From Acidobacteriota bacterium (GTDB taxonomy: Bacteria > Acidobacteriota > Thermoanaerobaculia > Multivoradales > Multivoraceae): a stretch of DNA of 64,000 bases. Position numbers and translations under genes: made by a program. The DNA is taken from the NCBI GenBank assembly GCA_028877275.1, contig JAPPFP010000021.1, positions 1 through 64,000 of the forward strand. Direction: 5' to 3'. Within the stretch, counting starts at the first letter, position 1; each line of letters starts with the position of its first letter. Shown here piece after piece: positions 1-8,844 of the stretch. Below the pieces are notes generated by a model. That model saw only the letters and a program-made list of their open reading frames with translations. It searched no databases and had not been told where the DNA came from.

Positions 1-446
1 GGCCCAGCACGTCCTCGGACTGCCGCGCAGCTACTGAGGCTGAGGCCGCCGTGGGACGCGGCTGCGCCGCGTCCCGGACGGCGGCGTGCACGGCGTGGTG
101 CTGTCTCGCCGGATTGTGCCGCCTGGCGAGGGGCCGGGGGGAGGGTCCCATCGGCCGCTCACGCTCTCTGGATGGATGGTACGGACGCGCTCGCTTCGGT
201 CGGCTGCGTTTCACAGCGGCGTCGGCATATGGGAGGGCGTCGGGCGTCACTTGCCTCCAGCCCGCTGGGACCCTCCCCCCGGCCCCTCGGCAGGCTGGAC
301 GTCGTCGGGTAGCGCCACTTGGCCGAAGGGATTCCAGAGACCTTTCTGCCGCACACTGGGTGCGCCGGCGTCCCCGCCGGCTGCCGCCGCAGGCGGCCAG
401 GAACGCGTGCCGGTCGGAGACCGGCTCCTTGTGCGGGGCCCGCGAT
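1..446. other. Non-coding stretch with a palindromic repeat
   Basis: No convincing gene is seen here. The open frames in this stretch are Arg/Ala/Gly-rich and resemble no known family. The first 36 bases can be read on the plus strand as the tail AQHVLGLPRSY followed by TGA at 34-36, which may be the C-terminus of a gene cut by the window edge; this is only a guess. The recognisable element is the palindromic-ended repeat at 121-295, described separately. The TPR gene on the minus strand ends at 447. Confidence 0.5.
121..295. repeat. Palindromic-ended repeat, copy A (about 175 bp)
   Basis: A 30-base arm at 121-150 and its inverted copy at 266-295 match with one mismatch. The arms enclose about 115 bases. 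The element is homologous to copy B at 28201-28374: total lengths are 175 and 174 bp, the 9-mer gcgctcgct sits at the same offset (66) in both, and 221-248 matches 28300-28327 at 22 of 28 positions. The arm sequences differ between copies, yet each copy keeps its own arms complementary, which suggests selection for the hairpin. It could be a miniature non-autonomous element or a REP/BIME-like structured repeat. No transposase is present. Confidence 0.75.
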
Positions 447-1040
447 TCAGCCGAGTCGGGTGAGGTTCTCGTCGCACTCCGCGACGCCGGCCGCTACGGG
501 AACGGCGGCGTAGAGCGCCTTCGCTCGCTGCCACAGGTGCCGGGCTTCGTCGGTCTCGCCCAGAGCTTCCTTGAGGATCGCCATCGGTCGGATGGCGTTC
601 GCGTAGTCGAGCGCGGGTGGCTCGTCTTCGGCGGCATAAAGGGCCAGGGCCTCGTCGTAGCAGGTCTCTGCCGTGGACAGCCGCCGGCGGGCGCGATGAG
701 CGTCGCCTACATGCCGGATGGCATGAGCCAGCAAGAGCGGATCGCCGGTCCGGCGCGCGGCAGCGACGGCTTCCTCGTAGCGGGCGACCGCGACGTCGTC
801 GCGGCCGGCATCCTGTTCCGCATGCCCGAGCCGCCGAAGAGCGATCGCCAACTCGCGATCATCGCCGCCCCTGCGGCACAACGCCACCGCTTCGCTGAGT
901 TGCTCTCGAACGAGCCGCGCAGTCTCCTCACTCTCGACGGGACCGGCAGTTAACGAGGACGACGTTGCACGCAGCTTCCAGGCCACATTCGAGAGATCGC
1001 GGCCTCGATTCAGGCGAGAACTTCCAGCAGAGTCACCCAC
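447..1040 (-). CDS. Tetratricopeptide-repeat protein
   Basis: The 197-residue product is nearly all helical repeats. From about residue 40 it shows successive 34-40-residue TPR-like units, for example around ELAIALRRLGHAEQDAGR, PLLLAHAIRHVGDAHR and LDYANAIRPMAILKEALG. These carry the small-residue and aromatic spacing (A..Y.EA) typical of TPRs. TPR folds are protein-interaction scaffolds, so no enzymatic role can be given. No signal peptide or membrane segment is visible. The listed start is a GTG; the first 35 residues are low in repeat character, so the true start may lie further in. It follows the coxM gene on the same strand after 175 bp of non-coding DNA and need not share its transcript. 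Confidence 0.7.
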   Translation of the reverse strand: MGDSAGSSRLNRGRDLSNVAWKLRATSSSLTAGPVESEETARLVREQLSEAVALCRRGGDDRELAIALRRLGHAEQDAGRDDVAVARYEEAVAAARRTGDPLLLAHAIRHVGDAHRARRRLSTAETCYDEALALYAAEDEPPALDYANAIRPMAILKEALGETDEARHLWQRAKALYAAVPVAAGVAECDENLTRLG

Positions 1041-1215
1041 TACTCCGGTGAGGATAGCGGGCCAACACCGGTCCGTCCTTGCGAACGACTTCGGTACGTC
1101 GGCAACCGACGCCGTCCCCCCCGGCCTCTCCGCAGGCGGGCCCGAGCCTCGGCCACCACAACGCGCCCCAAAGGCGCGAGTCGCGAAGCGACGAGCCTAC
1201 GAAGCGAAGAGCCTG

Positions 1216-2064
1216 CTACGCCCGATCCCGTGCCGCCGCCAGCGCTCGCTTGCCGTAGACCTTGCCGACGTGGACGCGGTAGTCGCCGGACGCGAAGATG
1301 TCGCCGATGGGGTCTTCGGCGTCCAGGCCGGAGGCTGCGGCGGCGATGGCGTCGTCGGAGAGGTCGGTGCCGACCAGGCTCGAGACGTCGACCGCGGTCG
1401 GCGTGGCGGAGACGCCGCCGACGACCAGGCCGGCGCCGGTGCAGCGGCCGTTTTGGACGGTGACGGAAGCCGCGGCGCCGACGACTGCGTAGCCGGAGGC
1501 CGGGTGCTCGAACTTGAGGTAGGCGGCGCCGGTGCCCGCGCCCAGGGCCGGGGCTTCGACGTGCGTCAGGATTTCGTCCTCGCCGACATCGGTCATCAGC
1601 AGGTCCTGGAAGAAGTCGCCCGCGGCGACCGAGCGGGTGCCGGAGGGGGACTGCAGGTGGACGGAGGCGCCGAGCAGGACGAGAACGGGCGGAATGTCGG
1701 AGCCCGGATCGGCGTGCGCGATGTTGCCCCCGATCGTGCCCCGGTTGCGGACCTGGGCGTCGCCGATGTGGCCTGCCGCTTCGGCGAGCACCGGGCAGTG
1801 GGCCGCGAGCACGTCGGAAGCCGCGATGTCGGCGTGGGTGGTCAGGGAGCCGACGCGGACCGAACCGCCCGCTTCCGAGATGCCCTTGAGCTCGTCGAGG
1901 CGGCCGATGTCGATAACAACAGGCGGCTGCGCCAGGCGCAGCTTCATCATCGGGATCAGGCTGTGGCCGCCGGCCATCAGCTTCGCGTCTTCGTTCTCCT
2001 GGAGCAGGCTCAAGGCCTCGGTCACCGATCCGGCGCGGCGGTAGTCGAACTGGGCTGGGTACAT
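1216..2064 (-). CDS. coxM: Molybdenum hydroxylase FAD-binding subunit (CoxM-like)
   Basis: This 282-residue protein is the medium, FAD-binding subunit of a xanthine-dehydrogenase/CO-dehydrogenase-type enzyme. It starts MYPAQFDYRRAGSVTEAL. The FAD-binding motifs AGGHSLIPMMKLRLAQP (about residues 31-47) and a TIGGNIAHADPGSD-type segment (about 110-125) are both present. The C-terminal CO_deh_flav_C domain follows, and the length is normal for the family. It is the last gene of the coxG-coxS-coxL-coxM run and starts 64 bp after coxL. It passes electrons from the 2Fe-2S subunit to an acceptor. The true substrate of the complex is unknown (see coxL). Confidence 0.92.
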   Translation of the reverse strand: MYPAQFDYRRAGSVTEALSLLQENEDAKLMAGGHSLIPMMKLRLAQPPVVIDIGRLDELKGISEAGGSVRVGSLTTHADIAASDVLAAHCPVLAEAAGHIGDAQVRNRGTIGGNIAHADPGSDIPPVLVLLGASVHLQSPSGTRSVAAGDFFQDLLMTDVGEDEILTHVEAPALGAGTGAAYLKFEHPASGYAVVGAAASVTVQNGRCTGAGLVVGGVSATPTAVDVSSLVGTDLSDDAIAAAASGLDAEDPIGDIFASGDYRVHVGKVYGKRALAAARDRA

Positions 2065-2128
2065 ATCTGGGCTCCTGATTCGGCAGCTTCGGTTGTTCGG
2101 CTGCGGGATTCTAGACGGATGAAGTTGG

Positions 2129-4474
2129 TTAGCTGTTGACGGCCCGCCACACCTTCTCGGGCGTGAGCGGCATGTCGATGTGGTCGATCCCGAACGGTGA
2201 GAGCGCGTCGACCACGGCGTTCACCACCGCGGCCGGCGAGGCGATCGCGCCGGCCTCGCCGACGCCCTTGACGCCCAGCGGGTTGTGCGGGCACGGAGTC
2301 GTCGTGCGGTCGAGCTCGAACGGGATCAGGTTGTGGATCTTGGGCACGGCATAGTCCATGAGCGAGCCGGACACGAGCTGGCCGCTCTCGTCGTAGACCG
2401 CGTTCTCCCACAGCGCCTGGCCGATGCCCTGGGCCAGGCCCCCGTGGAGCTGGCCGTCGACGATCATCGGGTTGATCACGTTGCCGACGTCGTCGACCGC
2501 GGCGTAGCGCAGCAGTTCGATCGTGCCGGTCTCCGTGTCGACCTCGACCACGCAGACGTGGGTGCCGAACGGGTAGGTGAAGTTCGCCGGGTCGTAAAAG
2601 CTCGTGGCCGAGAGGCCGGGCTCCAGGTCGTCCGGGTAGTTGTGCGCCAGGTAGGCCTGGAGCGCGACGTCGCCGAGACCGAGCGCACGATCCGGCGAAC
2701 CGGCCACGCGGAAGCTGCCGTCCTCGTACTCCAGGTCCTCGGCCGAGGCCTCGAGCAGGTGGGCGGCGATCTTCTTGCCCTTCTCGATGATCTTGTCGAC
2801 GCTCTTCGCGATCGCCGAACCGCCGACGGCGGCGCTGCGGCTGCCGTAGGTGCCCATGCCGAACTGGACGAGGTCGGTGTCGCCGTGGATCACCTCGACC
2901 GCCTCGGGTTCGATGCCGAGCCGGTCGGCGACGATCTGGGAGAAGGTCGTCTCGTGGCCCTGTCCGTGCGACGAGGAGCCGGTGTAGACGGTGACCGAAG
3001 CGGTCGGGTGGACGCGGACGTCGGCGCTTTCCCACTGCCCGGCCTGGGCGCCGAGCGATCCGACGACGGCCGAAGGAGCGAGGCCGCAGGCCTCGATGTA
3101 GGACGAGAAGCCGATGCCGATCTGCTTGGCGCCGTTGTCGCGGCGGGACGCCTGCTCGCCGCGCAGGTCGTCGTAGCCGATCATCTCCAGCGCGCGGTCC
3201 ATGGCCGGTCCGTAGTTGCCGGAGTCGTAGGCGAGGGCGACCTGGGTCTGGTACGGGAAGGCGTCCGGCGAGACGAAGTTCCGGCGGCGCACTTCGACCG
3301 GACCCAGACCGGTGGCGTCGCCGGCGAGATGCATCAGACGCTCGACGACGTAGGTGGCCTCGGGTCGCCCGGCGCCGCGGTAGGCGTCGACGGGGGTCGT
3401 GTGGGTGAAGACGCCCGTGACGTGGCAGTGGATCGCCGGAATGTCGTACTGGCCGGACATCAACGTGCCGTAGAGGTAGGTCGGCACGGCCGGCGCGAAG
3501 GTCGAGAGGTAGGCGCCCATCGCGGCCGCGGTGTCGACGCGCAGGCCGGTGATGCGCCCGTCCGCGTCGAGCGCCAGTGCGCAACGGGTCGAGTGGTCGC
3601 GGCCGTGGGCGTCCGTGAGATTCGTCTCCGTGCGCGTTGCCGTCCACTTGACCGGCCGGTCGAGCTTCATCGAACAGAGGCCCACGATCGCCTCGTCGGC
3701 GTAGTGGTGAATCTTGCTGCCGAAGCCACCGCCGACCTCGGGAGCGACGATCCGCACCTTGTGCTCGGGCATGCCGAGCGACGCGAGCGTCATCAGCAGC
3801 CGGTGCACGTGCGGGTTCTGACTCGTCATGTGGATCGTCATCTCGCCGGTGGACGAGTCGTAGGAGGCGAGCACCGCGCGCGGCTCGATCGCGTGGGGGA
3901 TCAGCCGGTTGTTGCGGAGGTCGAGCTCGACCGTGTGCGCGGCTGAGGCGAAGGCGGCGTCGACCGGTTCGCGCTCGCCGATCTCCCAGTCGAAGGCCAC
4001 GTTGCCGGGCGCCTCTTCGTGGACCGCGGGCGCGCCGTCCTCGAGGGCGGCCACGACATCGGCCACCGCGTCGAGCGGTTCGTAGTCGACGGCGACCCGA
4101 TCGGCGGCGTCGCGGGCGATGTACCGGTCCTCGGCGACGACGACGGCCACCGCGTCGCCCACATGGCGGACCGTGTCGGCGGCGATCATCGGGTGGGCCG
4201 GCGTCTTCAGGTCGGGCAGCAGCCAGCCGACCGGGACCACGCCGGGAATGCCGGCGGCCGCGACGTCGCGCGCCGTGAGCACGGCGAGCACGCCGGGAAG
4301 CGCCTCGGCGGCGGAGGTGTCGATGCCGCGGATCCGGGCGTGCGCGTACGGACTGCGGACGATCGCGGCGTGAGCCATGCCCTCGGCCTTGAGGTCGTCG
4401 GTGTACTTGCCGCGGCCGGTGATGAGCGCCGGGTCTTCCCGGCGCTTGATCGAGGTGCCGAGTACCCGTGCCAT
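2129..4474 (-). CDS. coxL: Molybdenum hydroxylase large subunit (form II CoxL-like)
   Basis: At 781 residues this is a full-length catalytic subunit of the xanthine oxidase family, binding molybdopterin cytosine dinucleotide. It has the N-terminal Ald_Xan_dh_C domain ([11 protein letters not shown]) followed by the molybdenum-binding domain with [11 protein letters not shown]. The C-terminal KGVGEAGA supplies the conserved catalytic Glu. At about residues 363-369 the active-site loop reads AYRGAGR, the signature of form II CoxL proteins, not the AYXCSFR loop of true CO dehydrogenase. Aerobic CO oxidation therefore cannot be assumed; the substrate may be an aldehyde, an N-heterocycle or another compound. 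It starts one base after the coxS stop codon. Confidence 0.93.
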   Translation of the reverse strand: MARVLGTSIKRREDPALITGRGKYTDDLKAEGMAHAAIVRSPYAHARIRGIDTSAAEALPGVLAVLTARDVAAAGIPGVVPVGWLLPDLKTPAHPMIAADTVRHVGDAVAVVVAEDRYIARDAADRVAVDYEPLDAVADVVAALEDGAPAVHEEAPGNVAFDWEIGEREPVDAAFASAAHTVELDLRNNRLIPHAIEPRAVLASYDSSTGEMTIHMTSQNPHVHRLLMTLASLGMPEHKVRIVAPEVGGGFGSKIHHYADEAIVGLCSMKLDRPVKWTATRTETNLTDAHGRDHSTRCALALDADGRITGLRVDTAAAMGAYLSTFAPAVPTYLYGTLMSGQYDIPAIHCHVTGVFTHTTPVDAYRGAGRPEATYVVERLMHLAGDATGLGPVEVRRRNFVSPDAFPYQTQVALAYDSGNYGPAMDRALEMIGYDDLRGEQASRRDNGAKQIGIGFSSYIEACGLAPSAVVGSLGAQAGQWESADVRVHPTASVTVYTGSSSHGQGHETTFSQIVADRLGIEPEAVEVIHGDTDLVQFGMGTYGSRSAAVGGSAIAKSVDKIIEKGKKIAAHLLEASAEDLEYEDGSFRVAGSPDRALGLGDVALQAYLAHNYPDDLEPGLSATSFYDPANFTYPFGTHVCVVEVDTETGTIELLRYAAVDDVGNVINPMIVDGQLHGGLAQGIGQALWENAVYDESGQLVSGSLMDYAVPKIHNLIPFELDRTTTPCPHNPLGVKGVGEAGAIASPAAVVNAVVDALSPFGIDHIDMPLTPEKVWRAVNS

Positions 4475-4475
4475 G

Positions 4476-4943
4476 TCAGCTCATCCTCTCCGCGGCGTAC
4501 TTCACCGCTTCGACGATGTTGTGGTAGCCGGTGCAACGGCAGATGTTGCCCTTGAGACCCTCGCGGATCTCCTCGTCGTTCGGGCTCGGGTTCTGCGCCA
4601 GGAGGTAGTTCGCGGACAGGATCATGCCCGGCGTGCAGTAACCGCACTGCAGGCCGTGCTTCTCCCAGAAGCCCTCCTGGAGCGGATGCAGCTCGCCGTT
4701 CCGGGCCAGCCCCTCGATCGTCGTGACCGAGGCGCCGTCGGCCTGCGCCGCGAGCATGGTGCAGGACTTGACCGCGTTGCCGTCGACCAGCACGGTGCAG
4801 GCTCCGCAGAGACTCGTCTCGCAGCCGATGTTGGCGCCGGTCAGACCAAGATCCTCGCGCAGGAAGTGGACCAGCAGGCGCCGCGGTTCGACCGCCGCCT
4901 GAACCGGCTTTCCGTTGACTTCGAGTTGAATGGACACGGTCAT
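4476..4943 (-). CDS. coxS: Molybdenum hydroxylase 2Fe-2S subunit (CoxS-like)
   Basis: This is the small iron-sulfur subunit that carries electrons from the molybdenum site to FAD. The N-terminal plant-ferredoxin-type cluster site is [15 protein letters not shown]. The C-terminal cluster site is CGYCTPGM together with CRCTGYHNI. The frame is open further upstream (to 4982), but the start at 4943 (MTVSIQLEV) is preferred: AAGGAG lies 11 bases before it and it clears the coxG stop codon by about 25 bases. The resulting 155 residues is the usual size. It sits between coxG and coxL in a tight operon. Confidence 0.93.
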   Translation of the reverse strand: MTVSIQLEVNGKPVQAAVEPRRLLVHFLREDLGLTGANIGCETSLCGACTVLVDGNAVKSCTMLAAQADGASVTTIEGLARNGELHPLQEGFWEKHGLQCGYCTPGMILSANYLLAQNPSPNDEEIREGLKGNICRCTGYHNIVEAVKYAAERMS

Positions 4944-4968
4944 CTTCGGGTTATCTCCTTCTATAGCG

Positions 4969-5595
4969 TCAGGAACAGGCACGGAGCGAGATGGCGATGG
5001 CCGCGAGGGCGACCAGGGCGCCGCCGACCAGGTAGGGCCACAGTTCTCTGGCCATTCCGGCGGCGAAGCGGCCGGCGAAGGCGGCCTGGGAGGGAGCTTC
5101 TGCGGTGGCTTCGTCGCCGCCCGTTGGAGTAGGCGGCTCGTCGGCCGCCGGCGCGCGGGCGGCGAGTTGTTGCTCCAGGCCCTGCAGACCCTGGCGGGTC
5201 AGGACCTTGGCCGAGCTGTCGAGCAGCCGCTGGCCGACGGCGGCGATGCGGCCGCCGACCTGGGCATCGATCTCGTAGTGGAGCAGGGTGCCGCCGTCGT
5301 CGGTGTCCTCCAGGCGGAGCGAGCCGTTGCCGTTGACGAAGCCGGGTGCGCCCTTGCCGTCCATCTTGAGTCTGTAGCCGTTCGGCGGATCGAGATCGAG
5401 AAGTTCGACGCCACCCTCGAACACGCCCTGCACGGGCCCGACCTTCATCTTCAGCTTGCCGCGGAACCGGTTGTCGCCGACCGGCGCCATGTCCTCGCAA
5501 CCCGGCAGGGTGCGCGACAGCACCTCCGGGTCGAGAATGGCTTCCCAGACGACGCCGCGCGGTACGGCCAGCGTGTGCGAGCCCTTGATCTTCAC
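4969..5595 (-). CDS. coxG: CoxG-type SRPBCC protein with C-terminal membrane anchor
   Basis: The first 145 residues or so match the CO dehydrogenase subunit G / SRPBCC family: MKIKGSHTL, then [18 protein letters not shown], then [15 protein letters not shown]. In characterised cox clusters CoxG helps recruit or mature the enzyme at the membrane. After an Ala/Pro/Glu-rich linker (about 150-180) the protein ends in one hydrophobic helix ([17 protein letters not shown]), consistent with tail anchoring to the inner membrane. It is the first of the four cox genes and overlaps none of them. A 98-bp gap separates it from the upstream MBL-fold gene, so the two may share a transcript. Confidence 0.88.
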   Translation of the reverse strand: MKIKGSHTLAVPRGVVWEAILDPEVLSRTLPGCEDMAPVGDNRFRGKLKMKVGPVQGVFEGGVELLDLDPPNGYRLKMDGKGAPGFVNGNGSLRLEDTDDGGTLLHYEIDAQVGGRIAAVGQRLLDSSAKVLTRQGLQGLEQQLAARAPAADEPPTPTGGDEATAEAPSQAAFAGRFAAGMARELWPYLVGGALVALAAIAISLRACS

Positions 5596-5693
5596 GTCTT
5601 GTCAGGGGCGCGGCGACGAGCCGCAGAGCGAAGGTTTAGCTGTGGCGGACATGGCGCAGCAGGGTGCAGATCTACCACAGATCCGGCGCCCTA

Positions 5694-6755
5694 CTAAGCC
5701 CGCACGTAGCGAACCACCGGGTCCTGCTCGGACTCCAGTTCGCCCAGGTTTTCGGCCACGAGTTCGCCCCTCTGGTAGAGGTACTCGACGTGCGCTCCGG
5801 CCTCCTCCAGGGCGAGCAGCACGGTGTAGCCGCGCACCGCGCCGAACAGCCGGCGGCTGATGTCCGCGGTGGTCTGTGGCGCCCGGCAGGTGTCCATGAT
5901 CACGTTCAGCCGCTTGTCGTGGGACTCGCGGATCTCACCCACCCGCGCGGTCACGTCTTCGATCGGCTCCTCGTGGCCGCCCAGGCCGACACGCACGCCG
6001 TCCAGCTCCTCGACCTTGCCCAGTGCATCGAGGTAGTGGCCGAGGCCCATGTTCAGGGTCAGCGACTCGGGCGACTGGTGGGGCGTTATCCGGGCCAGCA
6101 CGTGGTCGGCGGTCAGCAGCACGTCGTCGATCCGCAGGCAGACCTGGCCGGGGCAGTGGCCGGGGACGTGGAGGACTTCGATGCCAAGGTCGGCCCCGTT
6201 TCCGTCCCGCACGGGCTGCCCTTCCTCGAGCAGGAACTGGACCGGCACCGAGCCATAGCGTGCCTTTGGCGCGGTGTACATCGTCATCAACTGCTCACGT
6301 TTGCCCGTGGAGAGGCCGGCGCGCTGCAGGAACACGCGGAGTTGCTGCGAGGCGACGACGACCCGTTCCTCGTAGTGAGTCAGCACGCGGCGGTCGAGGA
6401 CGTGGATGCCGACTGGCGCGTCGGTGTGGCTGCGCACGAACTGGAGGCCGCCGAAGTGGTCCATGTGGCCGTGGGTGATGAGGATGACGTCGATGTCGGC
6501 GAGGCCGACCCGGGCGCCGAAGCGGTCCTGGATCGAGGTCATGCCGCGGACCAGGTTCTCGTTCGAGAAGTCCATGCCCGAACCGCAGTCGACCAGGATG
6601 CGGCGGTCGCCGTCATCGATCAGGTAGACGTTGCCGAAGAAGTTCGGGAACACCTCGAAGTTCAAGGCGTACACGACCCGCCCGGCGGAGGTAACGAATC
6701 TCCGTGGCGACTCGAGCTGTTTCTTGGCGCTCGACGTACCTGCCCGCATGGGCAC
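5694..6755 (-). CDS. Metallo-beta-lactamase-fold hydrolase
   Basis: The 353-residue protein carries the MBL-fold metal site HGHMDH at residues 95-100, a downstream PGHCPGQ histidine and a TADHVL aspartate, as in glyoxalase-II-like hydrolases. The N-terminal strand reads NFFGNVYLIDDGD, followed by LVDCGSG. Without a signal peptide it should be cytoplasmic. The substrate is unknown; hydrolysis of a thioester, lactone or phosphodiester is possible. The listed start is GTG at 6755, and ATG at 6749 is an equal alternative. It lies 40 bp after the UGSC selenoprotein and 98 bp before coxG on the same strand, suggesting one transcription unit. Confidence 0.88.
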   Translation of the reverse strand: MPMRAGTSSAKKQLESPRRFVTSAGRVVYALNFEVFPNFFGNVYLIDDGDRRILVDCGSGMDFSNENLVRGMTSIQDRFGARVGLADIDVILITHGHMDHFGGLQFVRSHTDAPVGIHVLDRRVLTHYEERVVVASQQLRVFLQRAGLSTGKREQLMTMYTAPKARYGSVPVQFLLEEGQPVRDGNGADLGIEVLHVPGHCPGQVCLRIDDVLLTADHVLARITPHQSPESLTLNMGLGHYLDALGKVEELDGVRVGLGGHEEPIEDVTARVGEIRESHDKRLNVIMDTCRAPQTTADISRRLFGAVRGYTVLLALEEAGAHVEYLYQRGELVAENLGELESEQDPVVRYVRA

Positions 6756-6795
6756 TATCGGGGAGCCCGCAGACCGGCCGGCGCTTCGTGCGCCG

Positions 6796-7311
6796 TCAGT
6801 TGGTCAGCGCGGTGACGAGGGAGTCGACCGCCTGGTCGGCGATCTTCGCCATCTCGTCGTCCGTGCGGTCCTGGATCGGGTGCCGCACGTAGACGACCTC
6901 GGGCGTGGAGCCGAGCGACTTCGATTGCGACTCGGCCGCGTCCTGGAACTCGCACGAAGCGACGAACACGGACGGCAGCCCCATCTCTTCCAACTGGGTC
7001 GTGTCGTGCACACTGCACGACGTGCAGGACCCTCAGTCGGCCAGCGCTTCGATCACCGCGTCGCAACGCTGGGCGATCTCGGCGCGCAGGTCGGCCGGCG
7101 CCACCTTGGAGAAGGTGGGCTTGGTGAAGCGGAGGACGTTGGCGCCCCGGCTGGCGATCCGTTCCTCGACGCGGTCGAGAAACACGTCGCCGCGCGCCTT
7201 GGAGATGTCGAGCAGGGCGATCGTCTTGCCGCCGATGGACTCGAGGCGTGGCGCAGCCGTGCGCGCGGCGGCCGCGGCCTCGTTCGTCGGGTCGATCAGA
7301 GTCTGGACCAT
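6796..7311 (-). CDS. UGSC-family selenoprotein (in-frame TGA read as selenocysteine)
   Basis: Two abutting frames, split only by TGA at 7033-7035, form one 171-residue protein when the TGA is read as selenocysteine. Residues 90-102 then read L-A-D-U-G-S-C-T-S-C-S-V-H, with Sec at 93 and Cys at 96 and 99. This U-G-S-C motif names the UGSC family, known as selenoproteins or Cys homologues and of unknown biochemical role; it resembles a redox-active site. Start ATG 7311 (MVQTLIDP) has AGGAG six bases upstream. A perfect 8-bp hairpin follows the TGA (see the SECIS entry). The part after the TGA (SVFVASCEFQDAA, VYVRHPIQDR) keeps a sensible amino-acid composition and no other stop, which argues against a pseudogene. 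It is divergent from the thioredoxin-fold gene at 7367. Confidence 0.88.
7003..7035 (-). promoter_or_regulatory. Bacterial SECIS-like hairpin after the Sec TGA
   Basis: In the transcript, UGA (7035-7033) is followed by 11 bases and then a perfect 8-bp stem, GUCGUGCA paired with UGCACGAC (7021-7014 with 7010-7003), closing a GUG loop at 7013-7011. The loop begins 19 bases after UGA, inside the usual bacterial SECIS distance, and has the expected G/GU in a small apical loop. This is the element SelB would read. The pairing is seen directly; the function is inferred from position and shape. Confidence 0.75.
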
Positions 7312-7366
7312 GAGAGTCTCCTGAGTAGGGCGTGAACGATACACGACGCTGGTAGGGTCGCCGGCC

Positions 7367-8824
7367 ATGACCGAAGCACCATCAGCCTCCGCCCCGGCCC
7401 CGCCGGGTTTCGACCAGGGCCTGGTCGCGGTGGTCAAGAAGGACTGCCCGACGTGCCAGATGGTCGAGCCGGTGCTGGCGGAGGTTCGCCGTCACCGACC
7501 GGTCCTGGTCGTGACCCAGGACGACCCGGCGTTTCCCGCCGAGGGGAGCCCGATCCACGATGCCGATCTGACGCTGTCGCACCGGTTGGGGATCGAGATC
7601 GTGCCGACTCTCTTGACGCGGGAGGGAGGCTCGACCTCGGCCACCGCGATCGGGTGGAACCGGGAGCAGTGGCAGGACGTGACCGGCGTCGGCGAGTTGG
7701 GCGTCGATCTGCCGCCGAGCCGTCCGGGTTGCGGCGCCCTCAACGTGGAGCCGCCGCATGTCGAGCGGCTCGCCGCCCTCTTCGCCGACGGCGGCGCGCG
7801 CCGGGTCGAGCTCGGCGACCAGGAGGACGACGTCGAGGCCTGCTTCGCGCGGGGCTGGACGGACGGTCTGCCGGTCGTGCCGCCGACTCCGGAACGGGTC
7901 GAGCGCATGCTCGCGGGCACCCGCCGGGACCGCTCCGAGGTGCTCGGGCTGGTGGCGCCCGACTACGGCGAGTGCACGGTCGAGAAGGTCGCGGTCAACG
8001 CGGTGATGGCGGGCTGCCGGCCGGAGTACCTGCCGGTCGTCCTGGCCGCGGTCGAGGCGGCTCTGACCGAAGAGTTCAACTGGCACGGTCTGGCGGCCAC
8101 GACCTACTTCGCCGGCCCGATCGTCATCGTCAACGGTCCGGTCACGAGCGCGCTCGGCATGAACTCGAAGATGAACGTCCTGGGGCAGGGCAACCGGGCG
8201 AACACGACGATCGGCCGCGCGCTGCAGCTCGTACTGCGCAACGTCGGCGGCGCCCGTCCGGGCGAGGTCGATCGGGCGACGCTCGGCAACCCCGGCAAAC
8301 TCAGCTTCTGTTTCCCCGAGCGCGAGGCCGACTCGCCGTGGATGTCGCTGGCGGTGGAGCGGGGAGTTGCCGAGGGCGAGTCCGCCGTCACCCTGTTTGC
8401 GGGTGAGGGTCCGCGAGGCGTCGTGGACCAGCTCTCCCGCGAGCCGGAGTCGCTGGCCCGCTCCCTGGCGTCGGCGCTCCTGGCGGTCGCCCACCACAAG
8501 CTCGTCGTCGGGTTCGACGCCATGCTCGTCGTTGGTTTCGAGCACGGCAACGTGTTCCGGCGGGCGGGCTGGGACAAGGCCAGATTGCGCCGGGAACTCG
8601 ACGCCGTGCTCGTTCGCTCCGGCGCGGACCTCGTGCGGGGCGCCGGCGACATCGCCGAGGGCCTGCCGGTGAAGATGGCGGACGCCCAGGTGCCGAAGTT
8701 CCGGCCTGGCGGGTTGCTGCTGGTCCATGCCGGCGGCAACGCGGGCCTGTTCTCGGCGGTGATCGGCGGCTGGGTCAGCGGCCCGGTCGGCAGCCAGCCG
8801 GTGACGCGGGTGGTAGGGGACTGA
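7367..8824 (+). CDS. Thioredoxin-fold / UGSC-associated two-domain protein
   Basis: The 485-residue protein begins with a short thioredoxin-like domain (about 15-110) with the redox motif CPTC at residues 27-30 and a cis-Pro-like EIVPTLL. A long domain follows (about 150-485) with GWTDGLPVVPPTPERVERML, YGECTVEKVAVNAVMAG, GPVTSALGMNSKMNVLGQG and KFRPGGLLLVHAGGN. I do not recognise an enzyme family for the long domain. Its divergent placement, only 55 bp from the UGSC selenoprotein, suggests the Trx domain reduces the U-G-S-C site or that both act on one substrate; this is inference. No signal peptide is seen. Confidence 0.75.
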   Translation: MTEAPSASAPAPPGFDQGLVAVVKKDCPTCQMVEPVLAEVRRHRPVLVVTQDDPAFPAEGSPIHDADLTLSHRLGIEIVPTLLTREGGSTSATAIGWNREQWQDVTGVGELGVDLPPSRPGCGALNVEPPHVERLAALFADGGARRVELGDQEDDVEACFARGWTDGLPVVPPTPERVERMLAGTRRDRSEVLGLVAPDYGECTVEKVAVNAVMAGCRPEYLPVVLAAVEAALTEEFNWHGLAATTYFAGPIVIVNGPVTSALGMNSKMNVLGQGNRANTTIGRALQLVLRNVGGARPGEVDRATLGNPGKLSFCFPEREADSPWMSLAVERGVAEGESAVTLFAGEGPRGVVDQLSREPESLARSLASALLAVAHHKLVVGFDAMLVVGFEHGNVFRRAGWDKARLRRELDAVLVRSGADLVRGAGDIAEGLPVKMADAQVPKFRPGGLLLVHAGGNAGLFSAVIGGWVSGPVGSQPVTRVVGD

Positions 8825-8844
8825 CGCCTCTGTCCACGCTGCTG

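Noticed and set aside
1185..1219. An imperfect tandem repeat (GAAGCGACGAGCCTAC / GAAGCGAAGAGCCTGCTAC) at the coxM stop
   Set aside because: It is only two short units and has no recognised function; chance similarity in GC-rich DNA is likely.
6796..7011. A separate 71-residue gene after the TGA
   Set aside because: Its N-terminus (MHDTT...) is only the first Met-like codon after the Sec position; the sequence continues in frame from the upstream part through UGSC.
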